A stretch of DNA of 64,000 bases from Gnetum montanum (taxonomy: Eukaryota > Streptophyta > Gnetopsida > Gnetales > Gnetaceae): NCBI GenBank assembly GCA_015680685.1, contig MNCI01004869.1, positions 69,920 through 133,919 on the forward strand, read 5' to 3'. Of this stretch, positions 23,831-35,250 are shown in pieces. Positions within the stretch are counted from its first letter, which is position 1, and every line of letters starts with the position of its first letter. A program made the position numbers and the translations under genes. The notes beneath the pieces are model-generated. The model was given only the letters and a program-made list of their open reading frames with translations, was not told where the DNA came from and did not search any database.

Positions 23831-25278
23831 GGGACAACAAAGAGGAGGAGAGCTCACTTTCAAATCAGTTCCTTGATGAACTCCTATTCTTCAAAGCAAT
23901 AACTAAATAAGTGCCCACTGAAACCAACTGGTACAATGAAATTCTTACCTGCCTTCTCACTCAGGAGATGCCATAGCAATCAGACACCTAGAAGAAACAA
24001 TAGTTTCTTCACCAGGAAAAACACTTCATGGAAATTAATAGATACCTTTACAAGGTATGTGCTGATGACTTGGTTTAATGGTGCATACTTGATGATGATC
24101 AACTACATGTTCTCCAAGATGCTAATGAGGGCCTTTTTAGGGGCCACTATGTTAGGAGACACATGGTCAATAAAGTCCTCATGGTAGGGTATTACTGGAT
24201 AATACTTTTCAAGGATGCTCACCACTTTGTCCATTCTTGTGATCATTGCCAATGCGATGGTAGGATGACCACTTGTATAGAGGGACCTCAATAGTGGATC
24301 CAACCACTAGAGCCCTTTGACATTTAGGGAATTGATTTCATGGGTCCCATCACTCCCATGTCCAATGGAAAGTAATACATCATAGTAGCTATTGACTATT
24401 ACACCAAATGGGTAGATGTTGTGGTTGTCACTAATTGCACATCTTCTATGGCTACTAGATTTTTACAACATCATGTTGTAAATAGGTTTGGGATGCCATG
24501 TGCACTTATTTCTAATAATAAAACTCATTTTAGAGGCATAACGTTTTGAAAGCTCGTGCAACACTTGGGGGTTGAACACAAACTGACAACTCCATAACAT
24601 CCCCAAGCTAATGGTCAAGTAGACATTAGTAATAGAGAGATAACAAAAATATTAACAAGAACCATTAGTAAATATATAAGGAATTGGAGCACCAAACTCA
24701 ACGATGCCCTTTAGGCCTATTTCTCCACTTGGAAACTTCCTATTGGTTACTCTCCCTATGAAATCATGTACAAGAAATTACCAACTCTTCCCATCCAAGT
24801 AGAGCTCTGTAAACTGTCAACAACTTGTGATCTTAACCTTGACCTAACCCTATCATAGAAAGAAAAGTTAATGAATCTTAGCATGCTAGATGAGAATCGA
24901 CAAGTGGTCCAATCATCTAATGAAGTGCATAAGGCATTTAATAAAGAATGCCATAACCTTAGAAGTAAGGAAATGAAATTTCAACTAGGAGATAAGGTCC
25001 TATACTAGAATCCCGCACACATGCCACAATTAACTAAGTTTCAAATGTTTTGGAAGGGACCTTATATTATCTATGAAACCTTTCCCTCTAGAGCCATGTT
25101 AATTTATAAACCTAAAAGACCAAACAAAAAACTACTAGTCAACATGCAAAAACTTAAGCCTTTCCAAGAAGAGAAGATAGGTAGTGATTGCAACACCTCA
25201 ACGGATGGAAAAGCATGCTCAATTTTTCAAATCTCCTCATTTCAAGTCAATCATGAGGGAGATGGCCATCCATGCTGA
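23831..25278 (+). pseudogene. T2 integrase, decayed
   Basis: Zinc module: GHYVRRH, then VHSCDHCQCDGR (about 24140-24265). Core: GIDFMGPITPMSNGK, first Asp in IVAIDYYTKWVD, second position ISNNKTHF (Asp to Asn), and Glu in SNREITKILTRTI. The C-terminal part includes WKGPYIIYETFPSRAMLIYK and ends at TGA after HEGDGHPC (25276). The last 85 codons (25021-25278) are open. Confidence 0.9.
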
Positions 25279-26330
25279 ATCAAACAAAATGGCTCCTCAA
25301 TTTTTCATTTTTTCTATTTTTACCATTTTTTGGCACCATTCTTAGTACATTTTCCTTTTTTCTTAAATAGTTTATAGTTTCTTTTATATTTTCTTTATTT
25401 GATTTTTATTTTTCTTATGTTTTTCTTCTTTTTCTTTATTGTTGAAAGGACTTGATGCAACTATAGCTGCTAATTTATGATGGTTTGTACTCTAGAATGT
25501 TATTTGATTATGAATGTCTACATTCTATTATTGAATTTTGATGTTGATATCTAAGACATGGTTTCTTTTCATGATAACATGTAGTAGGTCCACATCATTC
25601 ACCTATCCACATAACTCTATGTGTTCCCTTATTTTGGAAGTATGAGGTCCCTTCTTAAAATGAAACCTATAATGAACTTGTGACCTTGGTAGTTTCCAAA
25701 CTTGAGAAGGACTAACATGGATAAAAAGGATGTGACTTCAAGGGGATTTGACACTTTTTGGTACTTGTCTATCCTTTGGGATGCATCAATATTCTCATAG
25801 GTCCTTTTTCATTCCTATGTCAACCAATAACAGGAAGCTAAGTATTTGCATGATATGGTTCCCATTGAAAAATCCAAAAAAAAAAAAGAATAATGAAAAT
25901 GAAAAACACATCCCTTAGACAAAATAACAAGCTATAAAAATTGGTTATGGGACTAGAAATACACGTTATGCATGTATAAAATTCCTCTCTAACTAAGGTC
26001 CATCTCACTTCCTGCTTCTCTTTTCCTCTCTTTTTGGAATGGTGATTGATCTGTGGGGATATTCTTATGCCTTGGTAGTGAATGAGTCTAAGAGTGTTAA
26101 TGTGATGTCATTGGAAGTGGTTAGTTTTAATTTGAACTAAGTATGGATGTTATCATGTCATATTAACCACAAAATCCACAAGGGACTTCATGTAACCACA
26201 ATACAAGACTCTATTCCACACTCTACTTCATCTGCTTATGCTTTCCATGACTTACATCACTAGCTTTTCTCATATTGTTTTAATGGATAAACATGGAGTG
26301 GATATGAGACCATCCCAACTGAGGGATAAG
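25279..26330 (+). other. T2 spacer between integrase and ORF2
   Basis: No gene seen. T-rich tract at 25290-25440, A-rich tract near 25870. Parts match the post-integrase spacer of T3 (for example GTGACTTCAAGGGGATT at 25734 and 35706), so it is an element-specific non-coding region. Confidence 0.6.
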
Positions 26331-28910
26331 TAGTCAAGAACTGTAAGGGGTCAATAGCCAGAATAGCCCTAGGAATAAGTAGCCAAAACACATGCAATGG
26401 AACCTCTTCGGGAGGAGCTTAAAGTGGAATCTATTCGACATACTCCTAAAGCTAAAATAAAGCAATCCCACTAGGATGAGGCACCAAGAACAAGGCAAAA
26501 TCTTAAGGTCACTTTGATTGATGCTTGTTTAAGGTAAATTAAGACTAATGAGATTCAACAAGAAATTCTTCAAGAACTAAACTTTAGTTCTTTCTTGGAA
26601 TTTTCCCTAGAAGAATTTAGGACCCAACTCTAGACTTCTATCATATGGCCTACCCTTATATCCAGTGGGGAATGGTACATGGAAAAAACATATCTCTTCT
26701 AGAACAAAAAGTAGCCTAATGCCACAATGAAAATAAAGGACATTGGTGTCTCCTATTCAATGGAGGCGATCTCTCAAGCCCTCGAGTTACCAGATACTAG
26801 GGAAACCTTTGTAGAAATATTAATATTAGTGGATCAAAAGGTAAAAAAGGAGTGGGTCTAGTGGTGCAATGGGGTTGATTGTAAGGAATACAATGCACTC
26901 ATGATGGTCAAACAAGCATACTTCAAAATAGCAACCTATCACTTTTATCTAACAATGAGGCCAAGTAAGGTGATGACCTTCTCTTCCTATGTGTTTGCCA
27001 CTCTAAGCAAAAAAATTTTAGTTAATCTCCCACAACTAATCTATCTTGGGACATAGAAGTGCTTCCAAAAAATGAGCACAGTAGAAAGACACTAATCTTT
27101 CCATCCTTGACTCAAAAATTATGCAAAAGGAGAGGAATAGCCCACTATTCTAACGACATCCTTAAACATGCTACTGCTACCTCGTAGATAAAGATGATGA
27201 AGGACAAGGTGCCTACCAAGATGCAAGAAGAGCAGCAACCACCACCACCACCCACTCATGTAATAACATCGAAGGCCCGCGCATCCATTGAGTGCATACA
27301 CAAACTTCGTGAGCAACTCTTGTAGAAACAGTAGGTAGGATTGAGTGGTGGTGAACCATCCATCTACATACCAATGTTTAGGTAGAGAACATTAAAATTG
27401 TATGCTCCATTTTATTGATGGTTCATGCCATCTCAATGTTTAGGTAGAGAACATTAAAATTGCATGCTCCATTTTATTGATGGTTCGAACCATCAATAAA
27501 ATGGAGCATGCAATTTTAATGTTCTCTACCTAAAATATGCAAGTGCCTGTGAGATCAAATCCTAATGCCTAGGAAGTAACAATGTCTCCTTTAGGATTAC
27601 AACAATTCCCAAAGATCTTTGGGAATGTCACTAATTTTTTGATGCACCTAAAGGAGGGTGAGGGGGCAACTATCTTGGTGATGCATCACCAAGGGTAGGA
27701 AACAGTAGCTGAGATCATGGTTGATAGAGTGCATGAAATACTCAACGCTCCTACAACATTTGTGCTAAATGTTGCTACCCTCAGGTATATGCAAACATTC
27801 GTAGGAGTAACAAGTAGAATATTTAGCATAGCCCAGCATGAAGAATTACTGAATCGACTAGTTTAGATCAAGCAATTGATTCCAGAGTTCTTTGATCTTC
27901 CAAAAAACATCACTACAATCCAATTAGCACTCTTGAAGGCTAAGGGTAAGTTCATCATTGATAATGCCCAACTTGAAGTAACCACATCTAAAAACTAGAG
28001 TTTTGTTGCTAAAGTTGTAGAATTGAGATCTTTCCTCGCTAATCCTATCGCACTTAGCTAGGTTGTAACAACAGATGAAGCTTTTCAATAGCTTCAAACA
28101 AAACTTCATGAGGCTGAGTACATAAAGGAGGAAAATTGTAATCTCTCAATGGAGGAAGTTTGTCCCTTAGGCCAGAAATCTGCAATTGAGAACACAACTT
28201 GGAAAAATTAGATCCTCAAGTTTGAAAGGATCAAAAACCATTACAAGGACTAGGTCAACCTTCTCAAAAAAGTGAATGAAAAACAAATTCAACTAGCAAA
28301 GGCAAAGGTGAATGAGACGCTCCAACAGCTCCAACAAGGAGGTGACATGTGGTAACCCATCTTTGATGAACTAAACACATATAACAAGGTATAAATTCAC
28401 CTCAAGGAGCTACAAATCAAGGAGATGATGGAGTATATATAGTTGGCCAACCTTCATTATGCAAACCTAGCAATGTTTATTACTGAAAGGTTGAGGTTAG
28501 AACTGGAGAAGAAGATGGCAAGCTCATATCCCTTGTATGAGGTAGAGTTCAAGCATCATAAGAAGACAAAGCAAAAGCTAGAAATGGTTAATGCTAAAGT
28601 CAAAGTTCTTAGAGAGTGATTCACAGATCAATGATCAATGGTTGAGAACCTAGCCTACAAAATGAATGATTACCAAGAGATGTATAATGTTGTTAGAGTG
28701 TTTGACATCAAACACAAACAATTCACTGCCTAGTTTGTTAATGTGAATGAGTTGTTCCCTGCCATGCCCTATCCATGGGATGTTCCCATACCATTCCACA
28801 TTGGTGATGCTACGTGGATCATGTACAATCCCTAGAGTAAGGAGGAGAAGATGAAAGCATTATTGAATGCTTTCCATCTTCCACCAATAGTTGTAGCTAC
28901 AACAAAATAA
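26331..28910 (+). pseudogene. T2 ORF2, additional gene after pol, decayed
   Basis: Starts vaguely near 26331 and ends at TAA 28908. The first third holds SGEWYMEKTYLF, then DIGVSYSMEAISQALELP and KEWV-stop-WCNGVDCKEYNALM (26670-26900), shared with the minus-strand copies in T1. The middle has FGNVTNFLMHLKEGEGATIL (27620). The last part (27850-28650) is rich in Lys/Glu/Leu and looks like coiled coil (LQTKLHEAEYIKEENCNL, LEKKMASSYPLYEVEFKHH). Near the end is AMPYPWDVPIPFHIGDATW. It resembles no enzyme I recognise. A similarity to plant transposon-associated helical domains is possible but unproven. Confidence 0.7.
27373..27538. repeat. Direct duplication joined to a perfect 96-bp palindrome
   Basis: A 62-bp unit at 27373-27434 is repeated from 27435 with one base change in the shared 52 bp. 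The second unit is followed at once by its own inverted copy: 27439-27486 and 27487-27534 are perfect reverse complements, 48 bp per arm with no spacer, centred on GGTTCGAACC. It lies within the ORF2 region of T2 and disrupts it. Confidence 0.95.
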
Positions 28911-29242
28911 TGACAATCATCACAACCTCAACCACAATATTCACATGCACTAGAGATAGGAAAAGGTTCTTTGATACCTTAGGAACCTCCATCACTTAGG
29001 ACCATTTAATTATCTCCTCATCCTTAAGTTGCCAAAGTGATTTTGCTATTAAATTTTGTAATAGTGTTAAATTTTGTTGCAATGAATACCATTTTTTGTA
29101 AAAGTTGTAAATTAGTTTTTGTAAGAATTAGTTTGAATTAGTGTGCATGTCAATTAATCAATCAGGAATTCCATACCTTTCCAGAATTTTGTAAAAGGCT
29201 TATTCCTCCTTTTGTTCACTCGAGGACAAGTTTTCATTCAGT

Positions 29243-29252
29243 CATGGGGGTA
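29243..29252 (+). other. T2 polypurine tract
   Basis: CATGGGGGTA lies immediately before the 3' LTR. T3 has ATGGGGGTA at the same place (37167-37175) and T1' has GTGGGGGTA on the minus strand, so the tract is conserved in the group. Confidence 0.8.
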
Positions 29253-30131
29253 TGATGAGTTATGGTTGATTGGAATACATCAACATAATGCAATCCCATC
29301 AATGTGTACATGTCAATGGGATCCCATCGATGTGTACTATCAACCAATGGTTTGATGCATCAACACATATGCATCAATGTAGTATCTTTTTTTGCCTATA
29401 TAAATGTGCATACCCACGACATTTATGGCATTCATTGTTAAGTAGCATAGTCAAACTCTTGTAGTTTCTTTCTTCTAGAGTTAGAATATTTTCTAAGTGC
29501 CCATAGTAGGAATTGATATGTGTATGGATCTTTATTTGAGCATTTATATACCTAGACATTTCAGTATGGATGGCAATAAAGATGAGCTTTCTTAATAAAC
29601 CTTGCAGCACTTGAACTTAGCACACTATTTACTTAAAGCATTTACTGTTCATGTAATTTACTTTCATGCACTTAATTAATTAATTAGATTCAAATAATTA
29701 ATGCACATAATTATGACCATCTCGAGCATACATTAATGCTTGGTAATCCTAGTAGCACTTACGCTTGGTAACCCGATAGCATTGTAACATGTTCAAGATG
29801 TGTACAACAGATGGAAATGAATGCTTATGTTAGGATTAGTCTAAATAATTAATTAGTTCTTAGATTAATTAAACATTTAATTACTTCATTTTCTACACTT
29901 ATGTGAATTAAATAAAAAATATAAAAATGATACAAATCACATACCTCAATTACACTTAACCATACCATTATACCTCACAAGTGGAATTAGGAAGACAATA
30001 ATCACATCCTTGAGATTCACTACCTAGTTAATGTGTACTCAGAGAGCTAAAGTCTACGGAATTTTATTGAATTGCTTAGTGAATGCTGGTGATTTGTATG
30101 GTTGGGCATAGGTACTACTTACTACTCATCA
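29253..30131 (+). mobile_element. 3' LTR of T2
   Basis: 879 bp, TGATGAGTTATG to ACTACTCATCA. TATATAAAT at 29397-29405. U3 has ATCAAC (29279), ATCAAT (29298), GTCAAT (29312), ATCGAT (29326) and ATCAAC (29339): spacing 19, 14, 14 and 13. Confidence 0.93.
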
Positions 30132-30136
30132 ATGGA

Positions 30137-30830
30137 TGTTGTGGTTTCACTATATAGGTAATCAGTCCTTTATGATTTGATAATATAGGGAAATATTCAC
30201 CTTATTGGAACTACATATTGCCTTATTCTTTGCATTATATTAGAAAAATCAACAAAAATATGTGCAGGACAAATGATGGAAAAATATCAAAGAATATCAA
30301 ATGTATAAGAAATGAGAAAGTTTAAAAGAATGAAGAGATATCAAGGAATGTGAAAAAGATAATAAGAAAAGTAAAAAGTATAACAAAAATTATAAAGAAA
30401 AAGTTAGAAAAAAATTTAAAAAGTACTTATTAATTCCTTAATCAAGATAAGGTATCTTCCCCATGATTGAACTCATGGGCGAGTGTAAGAAAAATGGACC
30501 CTAGATGCCCTAAATCATACACTCTAGGTTTCTCATTTACCATCCTTAGTGATTTAATTTTTTAGTTATTATCCCATGTAATATTTAGGATAATGAAGTT
30601 TTGATCCTTTAAAGATGTATATTTTATTGGACCAAATGTCCTTTCCTTTTTAGGAGGTCCAACTATACTCTCTTGTTTATTCTTAAATTTAAATTTTAAG
30701 CCTCTGTTTCCATTATCTGTTAGTGTATGATTATGGTTTATGATATCCCTTTGTGAGTTCTTAGTTTGGATTATTTTCTTAGGATAGGAATGAATAAGTG
30801 AGTTAAAAAATTTCCATGCATGTTTTGGAT
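30137..30830. other. Unassigned AT-rich stretch right of T2
   Basis: Probably T1 internal DNA, since T1 protease sequence follows. A-rich on the plus strand at 30250-30420. No domain recognised in any frame. Confidence 0.45.
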
Positions 30831-31198
30831 GATTTTATGATCTCAGTTTTTGGCCACTAGGTGTCTTTTGAATTAGTGGCCCTTGTTCCTTCTTGTACAC
30901 ACACTTCTTTTTCCCATCTGTTATGGGATGGTGTAGGGATTTTATTGACATTATGAAGTTTTGGTCCAAAATTGCATCCTTTGTTATCGTGGGTAATGCA
31001 TGGAATTCTTTGCATATGTATGGCTCCTCTTTCATCTTCCTTAGGGATTTCCACAGATAAATCTCTCATTCCTAACTTAGCATCTATTGTACTAAGCCAT
31101 GCTCTTCCCATAATGATAAAAATTTATTTTTATCATTCTTCACATCAATCACTAAGAAATTTTTTAGATAAGCCCACCCATTGATGGTGGATATTACG
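30831..31198 (-). pseudogene. T1 protease fragment
   Basis: Minus-strand sequence MGRAWLSTIDAKLGMRDLSV, continuing with EIPKEDERG and IPCITHDNKG, matches the C-terminal half of the T2 and T3 proteases (RAWISTIDKQLGIKDLSLE in T2). It is cut at about 31198 where T3 begins in the opposite direction. Confidence 0.8.
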
Positions 31199-32065
31199 TG
31201 CAGTAGCCAATCTCTTCATGTGACTCTACGAGTCACTTTACTCCTCAACCTCACTACCAAGCCCATGAGTATTATAGGACTCCTTCTCTTAGGGGTGATG
31301 TTCCACAAACATATCATCCTTCTCATCTGGCTATATCTCTTCTACCCATATCTCCATTATCACTTACTCTAGCTATGCAAGGTGAGCTCCCTACCTAGCC
31401 ACAACAATGTAAAGCCATAAGGGTTGTTAACTCTCAAACTACTGTTGGTCCTAACAACCGTATGAAGAAAATACCTTTCTTTAGAACCAACAATCCAACT
31501 AATTTCTTGCAACCGCAAGTGGCTAATCCCTTAGATGTCTCATTACCAATCAAAAATTCAGAACTTCCTTCAAACCAAACATCATGCCCAACGCATACGG
31601 TTATGTTAACACATACCATTACCGATTGGATAAAAGCTGGCCATCTTCCTAAGAAATTCTCCGATCCTGGGAGTCCTCTTATATATTTATAGATTGTTGG
31701 TGATGAACCGTGCAAAGCTCTTTTGGATTCAAGTTCCGGTGTCAACTTAATTTTCCAAGAAATGTACAAGGCCTAAAACCTACCTCCACTAAAAAAGAGT
31801 AACATTCATTTAGAGTTGGCCAACCAATCCATCATTGTCTCATTAGGATTATTGTAGGACATTTTCACCATTTTTTGTGGATGGTTGTATCCAGCCAATT
31901 TCCTAGTGATTCAGGTCAACAATGGTAAGGGGGACTTCCCAATCATAATGGGAAGAGAATGATTGAGCATAATTGACATGCACCTAGGAATTTGTGATCT
32001 TTCCCTAGAAATATCAAAGGAAAATATGTTTGGAAAGATTGAGAAGAAGTTCCATGCATCGCATA
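31199..32065 (+). pseudogene. T3 gag end and protease
   Basis: 31199-31690 matches the Pro/Tyr-rich end of T2 gag (21200-21640). An open stretch (31462-31692) includes TDWIKAGHLPKKFSDPGSPL. The protease reads CKALLDSSSGVNLIFQEMYKA, then LPPLKKSNIHLELANQS and WLYPANFLVIQVNNGKGDFP, then IIMGRE. Active site Asp-Ser-Ser. Stops at about 31774, 31855 and 31962. Confidence 0.78.
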
Positions 32066-32243
32066 TAGTGACATAGTGTGTAATTGCGTGCAAAAGACAT
32101 GGTTTGTACAATGTTTAACATTTCCTGCATGCAATCAGTGTGCACAAGTGACTAATATACAAAGATGCATGTATGAAGTAGCCACAAGACAAGAAGGCAC
32201 CTAGTGGCTGATAGCTAATCAAGAGAGCAGTTCAACTATATGC

Positions 32244-33830
32244 ATGAAATCAATTGAGGGTTTGACTTGCACTTACATCAATAGCATAGACACATTAGAG
32301 CAAGTCCATCGCCAACTTTCAAGTCTTGACATTAAAAATATCAACTGGGGGAAGTTGGAAATCCCTAATAAGTTTAAACAGAAGCCCCTTGAGTTAAAAT
32401 CATTGCCCACTAGTATAGAATACAAATTTCTCAAGAATGAAAAATTGATAATTATTAATGCTAAGCTTGCTCTACAAAAAAGAGAGAGACTACTGAAGGT
32501 AATAGAGAAATGGTTGAAAGCCTTTGCTTGGTCATATCTTGAATTAAGAAGAATAGATCCTAGGATATGCCAACATAGAATTTATATCAACCCCTCCATG
32601 AAGCCTAGATAACAACCACAGAGGCAACTTAACCCAAAGCTTAAGCAAGTGGTTAAGGAAGAAATTGAACAAATTCTAAAAGCTGGGTTCATATACCCCA
32701 TTGCTGATAGTGAATGGGTTAGTCCCTTAGTTATTGTACCCAAAAAGGAAGGTAAATGAAGGGTGTGCATAGATTTTAGGCTACTAAATATGGCAACATT
32801 CAAAGACCATTTTTTTTTGCCATTCGTTGACCAAGTCTTAGACACCATTGCAGGGCATCGCTACTATAGTTTTTTGGATGGGTACAGTGGGTACAACCAA
32901 ATAAAAATAGCCCCAGAAGACCAAGCCAAGACTATGTTCACTAGTCCTTGGGGAACATTTGCATACAAAAAAATGTCTTTTGGCTTGTGCAATGGTCATA
33001 CAACATTTCAATGATTAGTCCTAAGCATATTCTAGTAGAAGATAGGAAATGATATGAAGGTCTTCATGGACAACTTCTCCACCTACGGAGAAAACTTTGA
33101 TCAAGCCTTAGACTGGTTAGAGCAAGTACTAAAATGATGTGTAGGAACTAAATTAAGGCTCAACTAGCAAAAAAGCCATTTAATGGTTCAAGAAGGCATA
33201 GTATTAAGGCATAAGATCTCATAAATAGGGATAGAGGTAGACCCTAAAAAGATCAAAGTTATCCAAGGAATTACTTGGTAACCTGAAACTGTAAAAGATA
33301 TTTAGTCATTTCTTGGACACACTGGCTATTACAGATGCTTTATTGAGAACTTTTCAAAGGTTGCAAAACCATTTGTTGAACTAACAAAAAAGGATGTTCC
33401 TTTCGAATGGACCATGGCATGCGAATTAGCTTTCCAAACTTTAAAATAGAAGCTCATAGAAACACCCATTCTACAAGCTCTTGACTGGTCTAGACCATTC
33501 CACATAATGACTGATGCATCCAACTATGCTTTAGGATTCATACTTACATAGTTAGATCACCAAAAATGTCCTTATTACATCCGCTATGCAAGTAGGAGTA
33601 TTGCTAGTGCACAACTCAACTACACTACAATAGAGAAAGAATTAATGGTAGTAGTGTTTGCACTAGAAACATTTAGGCACTATGTCTCTAGCTATAAGGT
33701 ATTTGTGCATACGAATCATAGTGTAATAAGGTTCCAAATGAATAAACCAATGGTGAGCCCTCACATCATACGATGGCTCATAATCTTATAAGAGTTTGAT
33801 CTTACAATGATTGATCGTAAAGGCACCGAG
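32244..33830 (+). pseudogene. T3 reverse transcriptase and RNase H, decayed
   Basis: The best preserved Athila-like RT here. The linker (32244-32612) is open. RT: NPKLKQVVKEEIEQILKAGF, SEWVSPLVIVPKK, VCIDFRLLNMATFKDHF, LPFVDQVLDTIAGH, FLDGYSGYNQIKIAPEDQ and WGTFAYKKMSFGLCNG. The catalytic box reads VFMDNFSTYG (second Asp to Asn). Then VQEGIVLRHKIS, SFLGHTGYYRCFIENFSK and the RNase H landmarks PFHIMTDASNYALGFIL, IEKELMVVVFALETFRHYV. Most stops replace Gln, Arg or Trp codons. Confidence 0.93.
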
Positions 33831-35250
33831 AAAGTAGTTTTTAATCATTTATCTCGATTGCGATGGAACAACAAAGAGGATGAATATCCACTCTCTGATC
33901 ATTTCCCTAATGAAATCCTCTTTGTAGGTGTAGTAACTAATCAATTGATCATGGAGACAAATTGGTATAGTAGTATTCTCACCTATCTCCTTACACAACA
34001 AACACCATAAGAGTTAGACGCTAAAAGGAAACAACAATTTCTTCACTAAGCCAACTATTTTATGGAAATCAATAGGCAACTTTATAAAGTATGCCTTGAT
34101 GGCTTGGCTTGATGGTGTGTTCTTGATATAGATCAATCACGAGTTCTCCAAGATGCTCATGAGGGTCCTTGTGGGGGTCATTATTCTAGGAGACGAACAG
34201 CCATTAAAATCTTTCTTGTAGGATATTATTGGCCTACATTGTTCCAGGATGTCCATCATTTTTTCCAATCTTGTAAGCACTATCAACATGATGGGAGAAT
34301 AACTGCTAAAATGGAGGGTCCACAATAATAGATTAAACCTTTAGAACCCTTCAACATATCAAGAATTGATTTTATGGGGCCTATTACACCAATGTCCAAT
34401 GGAAAATCCTACATCATTATTGTTGTTGACTACTTCACAAAATGGGTAGAAGTAGCTACCATTAAAGATTGTACATCATCTACAGCTGCATGATTTTTTC
34501 AATAATAAGTCATAAATAGGTTTGGTGTGCCACATGCACTTATTTTAGAAAATGGTACACACTTCATAGGTGCAACTTTTCGGAAATTAGTGCAACGCTT
34601 AGGGGTTGAGCACAAACTGACTACACCATACCACCTTCAAGAAAATGGTCAAGCTAAGGTCACCAATAGGGAGATTGTGAAGATATTGACAAGAACTATT
34701 AACAAGTATAGGTGAGATTGGAGCACCAAATTGAATGATGCTCTTTGGGCATACCACTCCACATGGAAACTCCCTATAGGCTACTCTCCCTATGAGTTAG
34801 TGTACGGTTAATTACCAACGCTTCCTATTCAGGTTGAACTCCATACACTATCTATGGATTGTGATCTCAACCTTGACCTTGATCTATCCCAAAAAGAATG
34901 GTTAGTGTACCTTCACTTATTGGATGAGAATCAATTTTCTGCCCTATCATCTAAAAAATTGTACAAGGCCCTTAATAAACAACATCATGACCTAAGGATC
35001 AGGAAAATTAAATATCAACTAGGATATAAGGTTCTCTACTGGAATCCCACACATGTGCCACAATGAACTAAATTTTCAATGCTTTGGAAAGGACCTTATA
35101 TCAATCATGTAACCTTTTCTTTAGGGGCCATGATGATTTACAAACCTGAGAGCCCAAACAAGAAATTATTGGTCAACATCCAACAAACCAAACCTTTCCA
35201 TGAGTGCAGGATAGCCAGTACCAATGTTACCTCTGTTGGTGGATAACCTT
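33831..35250 (+). pseudogene. T3 integrase, decayed
   Basis: Zinc module GGHYSRRR with FFQSCKHYQHDGR (second Cys to Tyr). Core: RIDFMGPITPMSNGKSYII, VVDYFTKWVEV (first Asp), LILENGTHFIGATF (second position Glu), NREIVKILTRTI (Glu). C-terminal part contains WAYHSTWKLPIGYSPYELVY and KVLYWNPTHVPQ, then MLWKGPYINHV. Stops include 34326-34331, 34491, 34713 and 34809. Confidence 0.92.

Larger units (their letters stand above)
18070..30131 (+). mobile_element. T2: complete Athila-like LTR retrotransposon
   Basis: 12,062 bp from TGATGAG to CTCATCA, flanked by the same five bases, ATGGA, at 18065-18069 and 30132-30136. Contents in order: 5' LTR, tRNA-Asp-type primer site, gag, protease, RT, RNase H, integrase, spacer, ORF2, polypurine tract, 3' LTR. 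All coding parts are broken by stops and shifts. LTRs differ at very roughly one site in eight by eye, so the insertion is old; it is younger than T1, into which it is inserted. Confidence 0.93.

Noticed and set aside
31434-31769. 111-codon minus-strand open frame
   Set aside because: It is antisense to the T3 gag end and protease, which match T2 on the plus strand.
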